DNA of 64,000 nt from an uncultured Dorea sp. (lineage in GTDB: Bacteria > Bacillota > Clostridia > Lachnospirales > Lachnospiraceae). Below, piece by piece: positions 1 to 9,213 of this stretch. Each line of letters opens with the position of its first letter. Within the stretch, counting starts at the first letter, position 1. A program made the position numbers and the translations under genes. The DNA lies in assembly GCA_934295165.1 (NCBI GenBank), contig CAKRAT010000002.1, positions 31,831-95,830 of the forward strand, read 5' to 3'. The notes beneath the pieces are model-generated. The model was not told where the DNA came from. It worked only from the letters and a program-made list of their open reading frames with translations, and did no database searches.

Positions 1-1161
1 CGGAACACCTGCAGCACGCAGAAGGGAAATATAACGATTCATCCGGAAGATGTACCTTCTCTTCTGACACTTGCCCAGAAGCACTTTACATCACCCTTTC
101 TCCTTCCTTACATGAAATCCTTCCCAGAAGCGTTCCCTGCTCTGAAACAGCAGACAAAAATGGCAATGTATCAATACTATCAGATTGAACATTTCACGGA
201 ACTGACCGTCTCTCTTCTGGATCAGAACGAAATACCCTATTATCTGCTAAAGGGAATCAGTCTTGCCGCATGCTATCCTGTGCCCGAATACCGCAAGCTC
301 GGAGACGTGGATCTGTATATCCCCGATCCGGATGCGTTTAAGAAAGCCGGACATATATTAGAAGCACACGGCTTTATCCTTGATCCGGAAGTCAGCGATC
401 ACCACTCTACTTACCTGTATACATTTCCCAAAACCGGGCGTACTTATATGCTGGAACTGCATTTCCGCATTGTGGGTGTATACCAGTACGGGAATGCAAA
501 CCAGATCGTCGATCAGGTCTTCGCTTCCACCGCTCTGACACCTGAACTTCAGACGACCGGCAGCCGTACCTACCGGGTACTTCCGCCTACGGAATATGTC
601 TTCTATATGATCCATCATATGTTAAAGCATTACCTGTACAGTGGTTTCGGCATCCGTCTTCTGTGTGACTTTACTTTATACCTGAACGCCCACGGTTCTT
701 CCGTCGATTTCAGCCGGATTCACACGTGGTGCAAAGGTTCTCATATCATACATTTCTACGAGATCATCATTGCATGCTGCCGTCAGTATCTTGGATTATC
801 CGGGTCTGTTGACCCGGACACCCATTATGAGCACCCGGAAGTTCTGGATACATTCATCCAGAAAGTACTCGAAGACCGTGATATGGGAACTTCCAATGAT
901 ACGGCACTTGTCGGAAGCGGCTCTTACCAGAAGATCAATCTGTGGACTTACTTCCGAGAAGGACACCTGCAGATGAAGGTACGCTTTCTGAAGCTTCATA
1001 AATGTATTCTGTTGTGGCCTGTTCTGTGGGGAATTACTTTGATCTGTTTTATCTGGAACACCTATCATTACAGAAATACAACATTGAAAGATACACTGGC
1101 TGCGTTCCGGAAGACGAATGAGGAGTCGCAGTTGATACGGGTGTTTGAGAATGAGGATTAG
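1..1161 (+). CDS. Nucleotidyltransferase family protein, 5' end outside window
   Basis: The frame is open from the first base of the window, so the ATG at 112 is probably internal and the gene begins upstream. The visible part resembles the uncharacterised nucleotidyltransferase family NTP_transf_5. It has the motif KLGDVDLYIP (about residues 61-70 counted from the ATG), a G-x-D-x-D pattern that in this fold binds metal and nucleotide, preceded by YYLLKGISLA. A hydrophobic stretch near the C-terminus (WPVLWGITLICFIW) could be a membrane segment. Family members often sit in polysaccharide or peptide-modification loci, but no partner is visible here, so the substrate is unknown. The stop codon at 1159-1161 is followed directly by a long-hairpin repeat. 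Confidence 0.75.
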   Translation, partial: RNTCSTQKGNITIHPEDVPSLLTLAQKHFTSPFLLPYMKSFPEAFPALKQQTKMAMYQYYQIEHFTELTVSLLDQNEIPYYLLKGISLAACYPVPEYRKLGDVDLYIPDPDAFKKAGHILEAHGFILDPEVSDHHSTYLYTFPKTGRTYMLELHFRIVGVYQYGNANQIVDQVFASTALTPELQTTGSRTYRVLPPTEYVFYMIHHMLKHYLYSGFGIRLLCDFTLYLNAHGSSVDFSRIHTWCKGSHIIHFYEIIIACCRQYLGLSGSVDPDTHYEHPEVLDTFIQKVLEDRDMGTSNDTALVGSGSYQKINLWTYFREGHLQMKVRFLKLHKCILLWPVLWGITLICFIWNTYHYRNTTLKDTLAAFRKTNEESQLIRVFENED

Positions 1162-1444
1162 TTTGCTGGTTAATTTATTATTTTGGCCTCTCGGTCCTTT
1201 AGAACGTGTTGGTATGTGGTTGGGGGCTAAGATTCCACGATGAAGAAGTTATAAGGGAGTCAGAATTTTCTAAAAGCACCCGAAATATGTGTCAAACTCG
1301 CCATCCGGCTCAAACAGTGACACATATTCCGGGTAACGAAAATTCTGACTCCCTAACAACTTCTAACATCGCTCCATATACGCTCCCAACCACATACCAA
1401 CACGTTCTAAAGTCGTGACTGGCTGATGATAATAAATTCAGCAG
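1162..1444 (+). repeat. Long-hairpin intergenic element, copy 1
   Basis: The element starts at the first base after the nucleotidyltransferase stop codon. Positions 1197-1412 form one long imperfect inverted repeat: CTTTAGAACGTG at the left end pairs with CACGTTCTAAAG at the right, and pairing continues inward through AGGGAGTCAGAATTTT/AAAATTCTGACTCCCT and a block around 1280-1330. The tip at 1295-1317 carries the shared apical motif ACTCGCC-ATCC-GGCTCAAACAG. Outer arms at about 1167-1190 and 1417-1443 are also complementary (TTTATTATT against AATAATAAA) and would close a basal stem. No protein is supported; an open frame inside is a by-product of the palindrome. The function is unknown. Confidence 0.8.
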
Positions 1445-1530
1445 CGGAACGTGACTTTGATGTGCTGCGCGGAAGGTTGTGGTAATTGTTTTGATTTTCT
1501 AATTTTGAGAGTTCCGATATCCGGGATAAA

Positions 1531-1823
1531 TACGGGTGGCATTTCTTTCATTGTCCGTGGCCATTTACAACTTGTGGAATCGTTGGTATTCGGATTGGGG
1601 CGTATATGAAGTGTAGTTAGAAACAGTTAGCGCGTCGATATTTACGTTAAAGTCCTTTTGCAAATTGTCTGAACCGAATGGCGAGTTGTTTGCAAAAGAG
1701 CTTTGTCCTTAGTAAATAGCGGCGCGCTTTACTGTTTCTTACTGCACGGAATCTTAGCCCCAGTCCGAATACCAACGATTCCACAAGGACTGAGAGGCCA
1801 TGACACCTGATTCAAATATTTAT
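1531..1823 (-). repeat. Long-hairpin intergenic element, copy 2
   Basis: The inverted repeat at 1571-1787 (CTTGTGGAATCG at the left, CGATTCCACAAG at the right) is oriented toward the aminopeptidase gene, whose stop codon lies at 1824-1826. On the minus strand the apical motif reads ACTCGCC-ATTC-GGTTCAGACA (1665-1688), matching copy 1 although the stem sequence differs. Between the hairpin and the stop codon lies GGCCTCTC (minus strand), also found at the same place in copy 1, so the two elements face each other head to head between convergent genes. Positions 1445-1530 hold nothing I can recognise. Confidence 0.75.
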
Positions 1824-3611
1824 TTAGATGGCTCTCGTATACTTCTTCAGCCACTCCTGCTCCTCTTCATTCAGGTAAGGAGCGATTACTTCGTATACCT
1901 TCGCATGATAATCATTCAGAAGTTTCTTATCTTCTGCTGTCATGATATCCGGGTTGACCGCATCCAGATCCATCGGGATCAAGGTGATTGCTTCGAAGTA
2001 CATGAACTGACCGTATTCGTTCAGTGTTCCTTTACAGGTCAGAAGTTCGTTCTCAAGACGGATTCCGTGGGATCCTTCGATATAGATTCCCGGTTCATCT
2101 GTGATGACCATGCCTTCCTGTAAGACTTCTGTCTCACCCGGACGGTATTTCCAGCGGAAGCCTGCCGGTCCTTCATGGATGTTCAGAAGATATCCGACTC
2201 CATGCCCTGTACCGTGATTGAAGTTTAAGTCTCTGTCCCAGAATGGTTTTCTTGCAAGGATGTCAAGGATCATACCTGTAGATCCTTTCAGGAACTTTGC
2301 ACTTCCAAGCTGTAAGTTACTGATAGCAACCAGTGTAAAGTGGTCTTTCATGATCTGCGGAACTTCACCGAGCGCGTAAGTTCTGGTAACGTCTGTAGAT
2401 CCTTCGTAGAATCCTGCTCCTGTATCGGTTAAGAATAACTGGCCTTCTTTTAACTCTACATCTGTCTCTGGTGAAGATGTGTAGTGTACGATTGCACCAT
2501 GTTCTCCGAATGAAGAGATTGGCTCAAAACTTGGACGGATGAAGTTGCCCATCTCTGCACGGAACTCATCCAGTTTATCAGATGCACTTATCTCTGTGAT
2601 CTTCATCTTGCCGACATTTTCTTTCAGCCATTTCATGAATCTTACATGCGCAACACTATCTTTAATCTGTGCTTTGCGGATGTTCTCGATCTCAACCGGG
2701 TTCTTGACCGCTTTCATGAGAATTGCCGGATTTCTCTTTTCTACTGTCTTAACATTTTCAGGAATATTATTGAATAATGCATAGTTCAATTTTCCAGGAT
2801 CGATCATAACAACCAGATCACTGCCGAACTTCTTCACATCTTCGTAAATGTCGTTGTATGGGTGTAAGTTTACGCCGTCTTTTGCAAGTTTAGCTTTTAA
2901 CTCGTCGTCTAATTTTCTTTCATCGATATACAGCTCGAAGCTGTCCATTGTGATAATTCCGTAAGATAATACCAGTGGGAAGAAATCAATATCATTTCCA
3001 CGGATATTTAATGTCCAGCAGATGTCGTCAATCGTAGATACAACGTGCACATTTGTGCCTGCTTCTTTCATCTCTTCACGGATTCTTGCAAGCTTGCTTC
3101 CTACCATCTCTCCGGCATATTTTACATCCAGGTCAAATGCAGGTTCTTCGGATAATACCGGGCGGTCTTCCCAGATCTCATCGATTAAATCTACCTGATA
3201 ATTTACTTTTGCATTCTTCCTCCCCGCGATGGCTGCATAACCTTCTCCTTCGCCGACAGATACGACTCTTCCGTCAAATCCGAGTGTCCCGCCTTCCTTT
3301 AATACCTCTTCAATATATGCATTCATCTCCGGCACACCCGGTTCACCCATTTTCATGAGTTCTACAGTTGTCCCCTCTAACTGTGCTGCTGCCTGGATGA
3401 AGTAACGTCCGTCTGTCCAGAGTCTTGCTTCTGTCTTCGTGATCACGGCTGTTCCCGCTGATCCGGAAAACCCTGTGATGAACTTTCTCGCTTTGAAATG
3501 TTCCCCAACATATTCACTCTGATGAAAGTCCGCAGTCGGTACTACATACACATCAATGTTCTTTTCTTCCATGCACTTACGAAGTGCGGAAAGTCTTTCT
3601 GGTACTGTCAT
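1824..3611 (-). CDS. Xaa-Pro aminopeptidase, M24 family
   Basis: This cytosolic metallopeptidase removes an N-terminal residue preceding proline, helping recycle Pro-containing peptides. At 595 aa it is the long three-domain form: two creatinase-like N-terminal domains (about 1-310) and a C-terminal pita-bread domain. All five metal ligands of M24 are visible: Asp in LTDTGAG, Asp in STDVTR, His in GTGHGVG, Glu in DEPGIY and Glu in RLENELL. The start ATG at 3611 has a clear AAGGAGG nine bases upstream. It is convergent with the gene at the left edge and probably monocistronic. Identification is firm; exact substrate range is inferred from the family. Confidence 0.93.
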   Translation of the reverse strand: MTVPERLSALRKCMEEKNIDVYVVPTADFHQSEYVGEHFKARKFITGFSGSAGTAVITKTEARLWTDGRYFIQAAAQLEGTTVELMKMGEPGVPEMNAYIEEVLKEGGTLGFDGRVVSVGEGEGYAAIAGRKNAKVNYQVDLIDEIWEDRPVLSEEPAFDLDVKYAGEMVGSKLARIREEMKEAGTNVHVVSTIDDICWTLNIRGNDIDFFPLVLSYGIITMDSFELYIDERKLDDELKAKLAKDGVNLHPYNDIYEDVKKFGSDLVVMIDPGKLNYALFNNIPENVKTVEKRNPAILMKAVKNPVEIENIRKAQIKDSVAHVRFMKWLKENVGKMKITEISASDKLDEFRAEMGNFIRPSFEPISSFGEHGAIVHYTSSPETDVELKEGQLFLTDTGAGFYEGSTDVTRTYALGEVPQIMKDHFTLVAISNLQLGSAKFLKGSTGMILDILARKPFWDRDLNFNHGTGHGVGYLLNIHEGPAGFRWKYRPGETEVLQEGMVITDEPGIYIEGSHGIRLENELLTCKGTLNEYGQFMYFEAITLIPMDLDAVNPDIMTAEDKKLLNDYHAKVYEVIAPYLNEEEQEWLKKYTRAI

Positions 3612-3743
3612 GTTTTGTTCCTCCTTGATATATACAGTGTATGGATATTATACCTCATTTTTCCTGATTAATCTTCCGATAATGCAGATAATTTTCCTTA
3701 TCGTTCATAAGTAATACTTCTTCTGCTAATTTAAGCCAGTCTG

Positions 3744-3786
3744 AAAAAGCGTGTAAAAAATGATTGCTCATTTTTCACACGCTTTT
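3744..3786 (-). terminator. Intrinsic terminator after the MFS gene
   Basis: A strong inverted repeat AAAAGCGTGTGAAAAATGA...TCATTTTTTACACGC followed by TTTTT on the minus strand lies just beyond the MFS stop codon. It would end the rhodanese/MFS transcript before the aminopeptidase gene. Confidence 0.8.
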
Positions 3787-3803
3787 AACTTCAGTTAATA
3801 CTA

Positions 3804-5117
3804 CTATACATACTGTTTCAATTCTTCCATTGCTTTTTCATCTATCTTAGATTTATCAATCTTCGCACGCTTCAGATAAGCTTTCCAGATTAAGATCAGA
3901 ATCAATCCTACTGCTATGATTATGGTAAGGAATATGAAAAAATAATGATATCCGGTAATTCCCGGATGATTATCAATCAGGCTTCCGGCAAATATAGATA
4001 TAAATGTTTCCGGTACTGCCCCTGCCATACAGATCAATCCTGCCGCTGTTCCACAATATTCTACCGGCACTGCACCTTCACTCATCATTGTCCATGCCAT
4101 CGCATAATTCATATGGAAGAACGATAAAATCGTTATGAATAATATTGTAACAATAATGGCACTTGACGGTCCTGACGGGACAAAGAAGATTCCAATCTGA
4201 CCTCCTAGCATAACAATATATGCCAACAGCATAAGCTTTCCTGTTCCGAATTTATCCGCCAGATACCCTCCGATAATATTTCCACCGATAGAACCAAATT
4301 TACGAAGCACTCCCATCATTGCTCCAAATGCAACTGCCGCACCTAAAATATCCGTCACGTAAGGAATGTAATAATAGATAGACAGACAGAATACATGGTT
4401 GCAGAATGATACCAGACAGATGATCCACACTGCCGGATTCTTCAGTACTTTTGTAATTCCTTTAAAAGATACCTTATCTGATTCCAACACCATTTTATCA
4501 TTTTCTAATGTAAACAGTGCCACAATACCCATTGCAATATTTACATAAGAATAGAATAAAATCACGTATTTCATAGCAAGTACTTCATTTCCGGCACCAG
4601 AGGTTCCCCAGTGAAAGATTCCTACCGCTACTAAAGAAGTAACTACACCTGCTACACTTTGCATTCCCTCAAAGAATCCATATGCTTTTCCCTGACTGTC
4701 TTCATCTGACATCACACGCACAGCCTTGACACATGCAGGCCAGAATGCAAATGTTGTAGATACTCCCCACAATGCATAGATTACAAGGAGACCACCAAAT
4801 CCAAGTGGTAACAGATGCAGCAATCCACCGATTCCTGTTACAATCGGAGACAACACAATGATTTTCTTTACAGACATCCCATCTGCCACAACGCCTCCGA
4901 ACAGATATGAAACAATTCCAAATACTCCGATTACCGTTCCAAATACTCCCATTTGCGTATTCGTCAAATGATAAGTAGAAACATATGCGTCATAATATTC
5001 AAACCGGAAAAACGGAAGACCAAATATAACAGACCCCGTAAATGCGAGGATCACAATTGCTCCAAAATTTCTCTGCAAAGATCCTTTGATTCCAATTTTA
5101 TCTAATACCTTATTCAT
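3804..5117 (-). CDS. MFS transporter
   Basis: A 437-aa integral membrane protein with about 12 hydrophobic segments and the usual major facilitator layout. A loop motif resembling GG-x-x-A-D-x-x-S (GGVVADGMSVKK) follows the second helix and is echoed in the second half by GGYLADKFGTGK. The C-terminus is charged and cytosolic. The start has GAGAGG upstream. It is the last gene of a likely three-gene operon, 11 bp after a small membrane protein and downstream of a rhodanese lipoprotein, and is followed by a terminator. The neighbours hint at a sulfur compound or anion, but this is inference; substrate cannot be read from the sequence. Confidence 0.85.
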   Translation of the reverse strand: MNKVLDKIGIKGSLQRNFGAIVILAFTGSVIFGLPFFRFEYYDAYVSTYHLTNTQMGVFGTVIGVFGIVSYLFGGVVADGMSVKKIIVLSPIVTGIGGLLHLLPLGFGGLLVIYALWGVSTTFAFWPACVKAVRVMSDEDSQGKAYGFFEGMQSVAGVVTSLVAVGIFHWGTSGAGNEVLAMKYVILFYSYVNIAMGIVALFTLENDKMVLESDKVSFKGITKVLKNPAVWIICLVSFCNHVFCLSIYYYIPYVTDILGAAVAFGAMMGVLRKFGSIGGNIIGGYLADKFGTGKLMLLAYIVMLGGQIGIFFVPSGPSSAIIVTILFITILSFFHMNYAMAWTMMSEGAVPVEYCGTAAGLICMAGAVPETFISIFAGSLIDNHPGITGYHYFFIFLTIIIAVGLILILIWKAYLKRAKIDKSKIDEKAMEELKQYV

Positions 5118-5128
5118 CTTCTACCTCT

Positions 5129-5485
5129 CTACTGATTCTTTACAGATATCACACGGAATGTCTTTCCTTTATCATAAGTTCTGGAAAGCACAATAATGTT
5201 ATCATAAAAGAATTTTCCAGCATATACTCCTCGTTCACATCCGGCTCCATCCAGTTCAAAATCATTCCATTCCCCGACCTTTTCTTCAATTTCTTCACGG
5301 GTATATGTATGACCGATCAGTTTGTCCGCTGCCTGTTTATCGCCTGTTTTTCCAGAACTACCTTCATATGTTGAATTTTGTGCTGTTTCCAAAGTCGTAT
5401 TTGTTACAACCACACCGATCCCCCCAAAAATGAAGGCCAGAAGAAGAAGTATCACTGCCAGTAATATTTTCTTTTTTCTACTCAT
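5129..5485 (-). CDS. Small membrane-anchored protein, unknown function
   Basis: 118 aa with a lysine-rich start (MSRKKK), one hydrophobic helix (about 7-29) and a polar extracytosolic part of about 85 residues. It has no lipobox. The outer part contains HTYTREEIEEKVGEWNDFELDGAG and a single Cys; I do not recognise the domain. AGGAG lies eight bases before the ATG. It sits between the rhodanese lipoprotein gene (72 bp upstream) and the MFS gene (11 bp downstream), so an accessory role for one of them is plausible but unproven. Confidence 0.7.
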   Translation of the reverse strand: MSRKKKILLAVILLLLAFIFGGIGVVVTNTTLETAQNSTYEGSSGKTGDKQAADKLIGHTYTREEIEEKVGEWNDFELDGAGCERGVYAGKFFYDNIIVLSRTYDKGKTFRVISVKNQ

Positions 5486-5557
5486 TTTATATACTCCTGA
5501 TATGCTAACAAATGTGCCCTCATATCAAATACAAGGGCACATCCAAATTAAGCAATA

Positions 5558-7192
5558 TTATTTAACTTTCTCATCAGCAAGAATGTTTACACCATCACTT
5601 ACATCTTTACCATTCTCGTCCACAACAGCATCTGAATACTTATCATAATGTACTTTTCTGCCCTTGTGATCGATAAATTCATTTCCTTCATTAGACCATG
5701 GGATCCATCCTGTTCCCCATTCTTTTATGTTGTCCATTCCGGTAGACTGACACCAATATGCAATCTTAGCTGCGCCCCAGCTGTCTCCACAGAAGAACGC
5801 TGTTAACTTGTCTGTATCCAGTCCACAATCTTTCATGTAAGAAACATACTCTTCTTTCGTTCTTGCAGTAAAATCTACGTTCATGAACTGATCTCCGTCT
5901 TCGCCATCTTCTGCACACCAGATTGTTCCATCGATACGTCCTGCAAGATCATGATAGCTATATCCTGATTCTTCACCTTTCCAGTTAGATTCACCACGGT
6001 TATCTGCAACCTGACCGTCAACTTCTCCGCTCAGGATCTTCTTCACATCATCAGTCCAGAGAATCTCATCCGGATTAGAGATTGTATCTGTTCCAAAGCT
6101 CTCTACGGATGTCGGAACTACCAGTGTACTTTCATCTGTATCAAGATCATATCCATTGTACTCCCATGCTGTAAGAGCTCCTGTCATGGCATATGTCTTC
6201 ACGCCAAGAGCTCTTAATAAGAATCCAAGTCTTCCCTGCGGTGCAGCTGTAGGACCTGTTAAAATTACAATAGAATCTTTTGTGATTCCATACTGTGGAC
6301 AAATCGTATCTTTAAACTCTTTAACAGAGATCAGTCTGTATTCTTTTGCATAATCAGATCTCTTTTCCGGTACATACACACGTGGTCTTTCATAACAGTC
6401 ACTGTTAATGTGAACAGCTCCCGGAACATGTCCTCTTGAGAAATATGAAGAAGACTTTGCATTTCCCCATGCAACATCAACAAGTACAACCTTGTCCATA
6501 TTGTCTCCAATAACCGCTTTTGCTTCTTCACTTAATTCTTTTTCTTTTCCAGTCTTTACATCTGAAATACTCTTTACAATCTCTGTAGGTAAAAATCTGT
6601 CATAATTATCATATGATTCTACATCTGTTCCTGCATCGATCATATCATTTGCCTGAAATACAGATACATTCTTAATACCCTGCTCCTGGAAATATCCGGC
6701 AACATATTTTGCCTGTTCTCCGGAATAATCATAAACGATAACTTCAGAATCTTTTGTGATGTTCTGTGACTTCATAGCTCTCTTCAGATAGTCTGTTCTT
6801 GGTGCCACTCCGCCGTAATCATCACCACCATAATAGCAGTCTAACCAACGTGATGAGAATAATGTAGAATTTTTCAGATGTCCTCCGTTTTTTGCACCCT
6901 CTAATGCCCATCCTGCATAGCTTTCCTGTGGACGTGCATCTACAAGAACTGTCTTCTCATCTGAATCATTCATAAACGCTTTTACTTTGTCAGCAGAAGC
7001 TTCATCTACTTTGATGTCCCCTGCCGGTTTTGCTGACTTATTATAGCCGTTATCCTTTTCGGAATCATCTGTCTTTGCTGACTCTTCTGTTTTTTTCGTC
7101 TCTTCTTTTTTGGATGTCGAACTTGAACATCCGGCAAGCATTGATGTTGCCATAACAACACACAACAATGATGCTACAAGTTTCTTTTTCAT
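5558..7192 (-). CDS. Secreted lipoprotein with three rhodanese-like domains
   Basis: The start is placed at the ATG at 7192 because AAGGAGG precedes it and it gives a clean lipoprotein signal: MKKKLVASLLC...LAGC, lipidated Cys about residue 21. The 544-aa protein then has a Lys/Glu/Ser-rich linker and three rhodanese folds. Unit 1 contains VLVDARPQESYAGW, unit 2 VVLVDVAWGNAKSS with SRGHVPGAVHIN, and unit 3 ends in the loop FFCGDSWGAAK. Only unit 3 keeps a Cys at the sulfur-carrying position; unit 1 has DYSGEQA and unit 2 TGPTAAP there. It resembles exported multi-rhodanese sulfurtransferases. With the downstream membrane protein and MFS transporter it may handle sulfane sulfur or thiosulfate outside the cell; that role is inferred. 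Confidence 0.85.
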   Translation of the reverse strand: MKKKLVASLLCVVMATSMLAGCSSSTSKKEETKKTEESAKTDDSEKDNGYNKSAKPAGDIKVDEASADKVKAFMNDSDEKTVLVDARPQESYAGWALEGAKNGGHLKNSTLFSSRWLDCYYGGDDYGGVAPRTDYLKRAMKSQNITKDSEVIVYDYSGEQAKYVAGYFQEQGIKNVSVFQANDMIDAGTDVESYDNYDRFLPTEIVKSISDVKTGKEKELSEEAKAVIGDNMDKVVLVDVAWGNAKSSSYFSRGHVPGAVHINSDCYERPRVYVPEKRSDYAKEYRLISVKEFKDTICPQYGITKDSIVILTGPTAAPQGRLGFLLRALGVKTYAMTGALTAWEYNGYDLDTDESTLVVPTSVESFGTDTISNPDEILWTDDVKKILSGEVDGQVADNRGESNWKGEESGYSYHDLAGRIDGTIWCAEDGEDGDQFMNVDFTARTKEEYVSYMKDCGLDTDKLTAFFCGDSWGAAKIAYWCQSTGMDNIKEWGTGWIPWSNEGNEFIDHKGRKVHYDKYSDAVVDENGKDVSDGVNILADEKVK

Positions 7193-7353
7193 TCTTTTTC
7201 CTCCTTGTATAATATCCCAAACATACTTCCATATCATAGCATACAGGGAGGTACTTTTCTAATCGTTTTTAGCAATATATTCTCTTACTTATTTATTATA
7301 TCAATATTTATATTTTGTCTGACGTTCTCGCTGCGGCATGCGGCAATCTTAAA

Positions 7354-7821
7354 TTAATCTCCGGCTTTCCCAAGTTCCACCAGCACCGGTGTAAGCCCAG
7401 CAACATCCCAGCCCTCAAAGCTGATCATACATAACGCACGGAATAACAACTTCACCGTCTCAGATTCTTCCGTCTGATCTGCATGATACAATTTTGCCGC
7501 CACCTGGCAGATTGCCATCATAATTGCAGATTTGAAGGCTCCGATCTCATCAGATTCCTTCCACAGATTCTCCATATCGTAATCATCCGTATTCCCGCAT
7601 GGTGCTGCACATGTTACACATCCCGGTGAGACTGTATATTTTTCATTTCTTACTTTCTCTAATATCTCACTCATATCGAAAATGCCCGCAGACCAGTCCC
7701 CGGCCATCGTCAGTGCTTCTAAAAATACCCGATTGGTGTTCTCTGTCTTTTCGTTATTCTCACAGGTTCTTGCAAGTCCGATGACTGCACCTGTCAGTTT
7801 CTGTCTGATTTCTTCTGTCAT
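7354..7821 (-). CDS. Small Cys-motif protein encoded with an NhaC-type antiporter
   Basis: 155 aa, mostly helical by composition, without signal peptide or membrane segment. The central motif PGCVTCAAPCGNTDDYDM has a C-x2-C-x3-C spacing that could bind a metal or Fe-S cluster. It recalls N-terminal parts of hybrid-cluster (hydroxylamine reductase-like) proteins, but the rest of such an enzyme is absent, so I leave the function open. AAGGAG precedes the ATG. The gene begins only 3 bp after the antiporter stop codon, so the two are almost certainly co-transcribed. Confidence 0.7.
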   Translation of the reverse strand: MTEEIRQKLTGAVIGLARTCENNEKTENTNRVFLEALTMAGDWSAGIFDMSEILEKVRNEKYTVSPGCVTCAAPCGNTDDYDMENLWKESDEIGAFKSAIMMAICQVAAKLYHADQTEESETVKLLFRALCMISFEGWDVAGLTPVLVELGKAGD

Positions 7822-7824
7822 GAT

Positions 7825-9138
7825 TTACTTCTCCTTCTTAGACGGTATCACAAATATAAATATCATAGAACTTACAAATAATAAAAACGGATAGAACAAT
7901 TTTGGCATAATCTGAAAAGCAGAAATATTATATCCCAGTTCGCTCGCCGCAGAGATTGACACCAGCATCTGCGCTCCATAAGGAATGATCCCCTGGAAAA
8001 TACAAGAAAATGTGTCCAGTATCGAAGCTGCTTTTCTCGGTGTGATTCCGTATTCTTCTGCCATATCCTTTGCAATCGGATTCGCCATTACGATTGCTAC
8101 GGTATTATTCGCCGTTGCAATATCCATCGTTCCGACCAGCAGCCCCATACCAAGCTGACCACCTTTGCGGCCTTTAAATACCTTATGGATTCCTGCAAGT
8201 AATGCATCGAAACCGCCATATTCACGGATCAGCGCACACATGGCTGCCACCAGGATTGCAACCATACTTGTCTCGAACATCCCCGAAGCACCCGAACCCA
8301 TGTTAGCTAACAGATCCGTCGCCGCAATATGGCCGCCTGCCAGCATGATAACGGAACCAGATACAATCCCGATCAGGAGTACCACGAATACATTGACTCC
8401 AATAATTCCTCCTATGAGAACCAGTACATACGGAATAATCTGCACCAGATTATAAGATTTGCTTACACGTCCCGCGATATCTGTCTGGAACGACAGAACA
8501 AGTATCAGTGCCAGTGTCGCAATCGCTGCCGGAAGTGCAATTCCAAAGTTCTCACGGAATTTATCTTTCATCTGACATCCCTGTCCGTTACATGCCGCGA
8601 TCGTTGTATCCGAGATAAACGAAAGATTATCTCCGAACATCGATCCACCCATAACCGAACCGATACAAAGCGCCATGTCAAATCCCGATGCCCTGGATAC
8701 TGCTACAGCAATCGGTGTGATCAGTGTAATTGTTCCAACCGACGTTCCCATAGCCACCGACACAAAACAGGCCACCACGAATAATACCGCTACTGAAAAT
8801 CTTGCCGGAATCAGTGACAGCATAAAATACGCCACGCTTTCCGCACTACTTCTTCCTACTACTCCGACAAACGAACCCGCCGTCAGGAAGATCAGAAGCA
8901 TTGTAATAATATTCTTATCTGCAAGTCCCTGTGCCATGATTCCAAGCTTTTCGTCAAAACTCACCTTCCGATTCTGCAGACATGCCACCAGAATCGCCGC
9001 AAGAAACGCGATAATGATAGGGACGTTATAGAATCCCATCGGAATCTTCATCACATATTCAAATGTTATTCCAAGTCCCAGATAAATACATAAAAATACG
9101 CCAATCGGCAGTAGTGCTATTGCATTTCCTTTTTTCAT
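7825..9138 (-). CDS. NhaC-family Na+/H+ antiporter-like protein
   Basis: 437 aa with about 11-12 hydrophobic segments. The central signature GTSVGTITLITPIAVAVS followed by GGSMFGDNLSFISDTT is typical of the NhaC (Na_H_antiporter) family, which exchanges Na+ or organic anions against H+. The start has GAGAGG upstream. A small Cys-motif protein follows after 3 bp. The NSS symporter gene lies 75 bp upstream on the same strand with no obvious terminator, so all three may share a transcript; both transporters would use the sodium gradient. Ion and substrate are not determinable here. Confidence 0.88.
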   Translation of the reverse strand: MKKGNAIALLPIGVFLCIYLGLGITFEYVMKIPMGFYNVPIIIAFLAAILVACLQNRKVSFDEKLGIMAQGLADKNIITMLLIFLTAGSFVGVVGRSSAESVAYFMLSLIPARFSVAVLFVVACFVSVAMGTSVGTITLITPIAVAVSRASGFDMALCIGSVMGGSMFGDNLSFISDTTIAACNGQGCQMKDKFRENFGIALPAAIATLALILVLSFQTDIAGRVSKSYNLVQIIPYVLVLIGGIIGVNVFVVLLIGIVSGSVIMLAGGHIAATDLLANMGSGASGMFETSMVAILVAAMCALIREYGGFDALLAGIHKVFKGRKGGQLGMGLLVGTMDIATANNTVAIVMANPIAKDMAEEYGITPRKAASILDTFSCIFQGIIPYGAQMLVSISAASELGYNISAFQIMPKLFYPFLLFVSSMIFIFVIPSKKEK

Positions 9139-9213
9139 TCTTTATCCTCTCATTCCTTTCACACCAGACATCCACAAATACATCTGGCTCTGCTTTCAGC
9201 TTTCTCTATTCTT

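Noticed and set aside
1206-1418. 70-aa open frame on plus
   Set aside because: It lies wholly within long-hairpin copy 1, has no ribosome site and reads through both stem arms.
1184-1800. A single 617-bp transposon bounded by GGCCTCTC...GAGAGGCC
   Set aside because: The ends are inverted repeats, but each belongs better to one of two separate head-to-head elements, and there is no transposase or target duplication that I can see.
7354-7821. Hydroxylamine reductase (hybrid cluster protein)
   Set aside because: Only a Cys motif is reminiscent; the protein is far too short and lacks the other cluster ligands.
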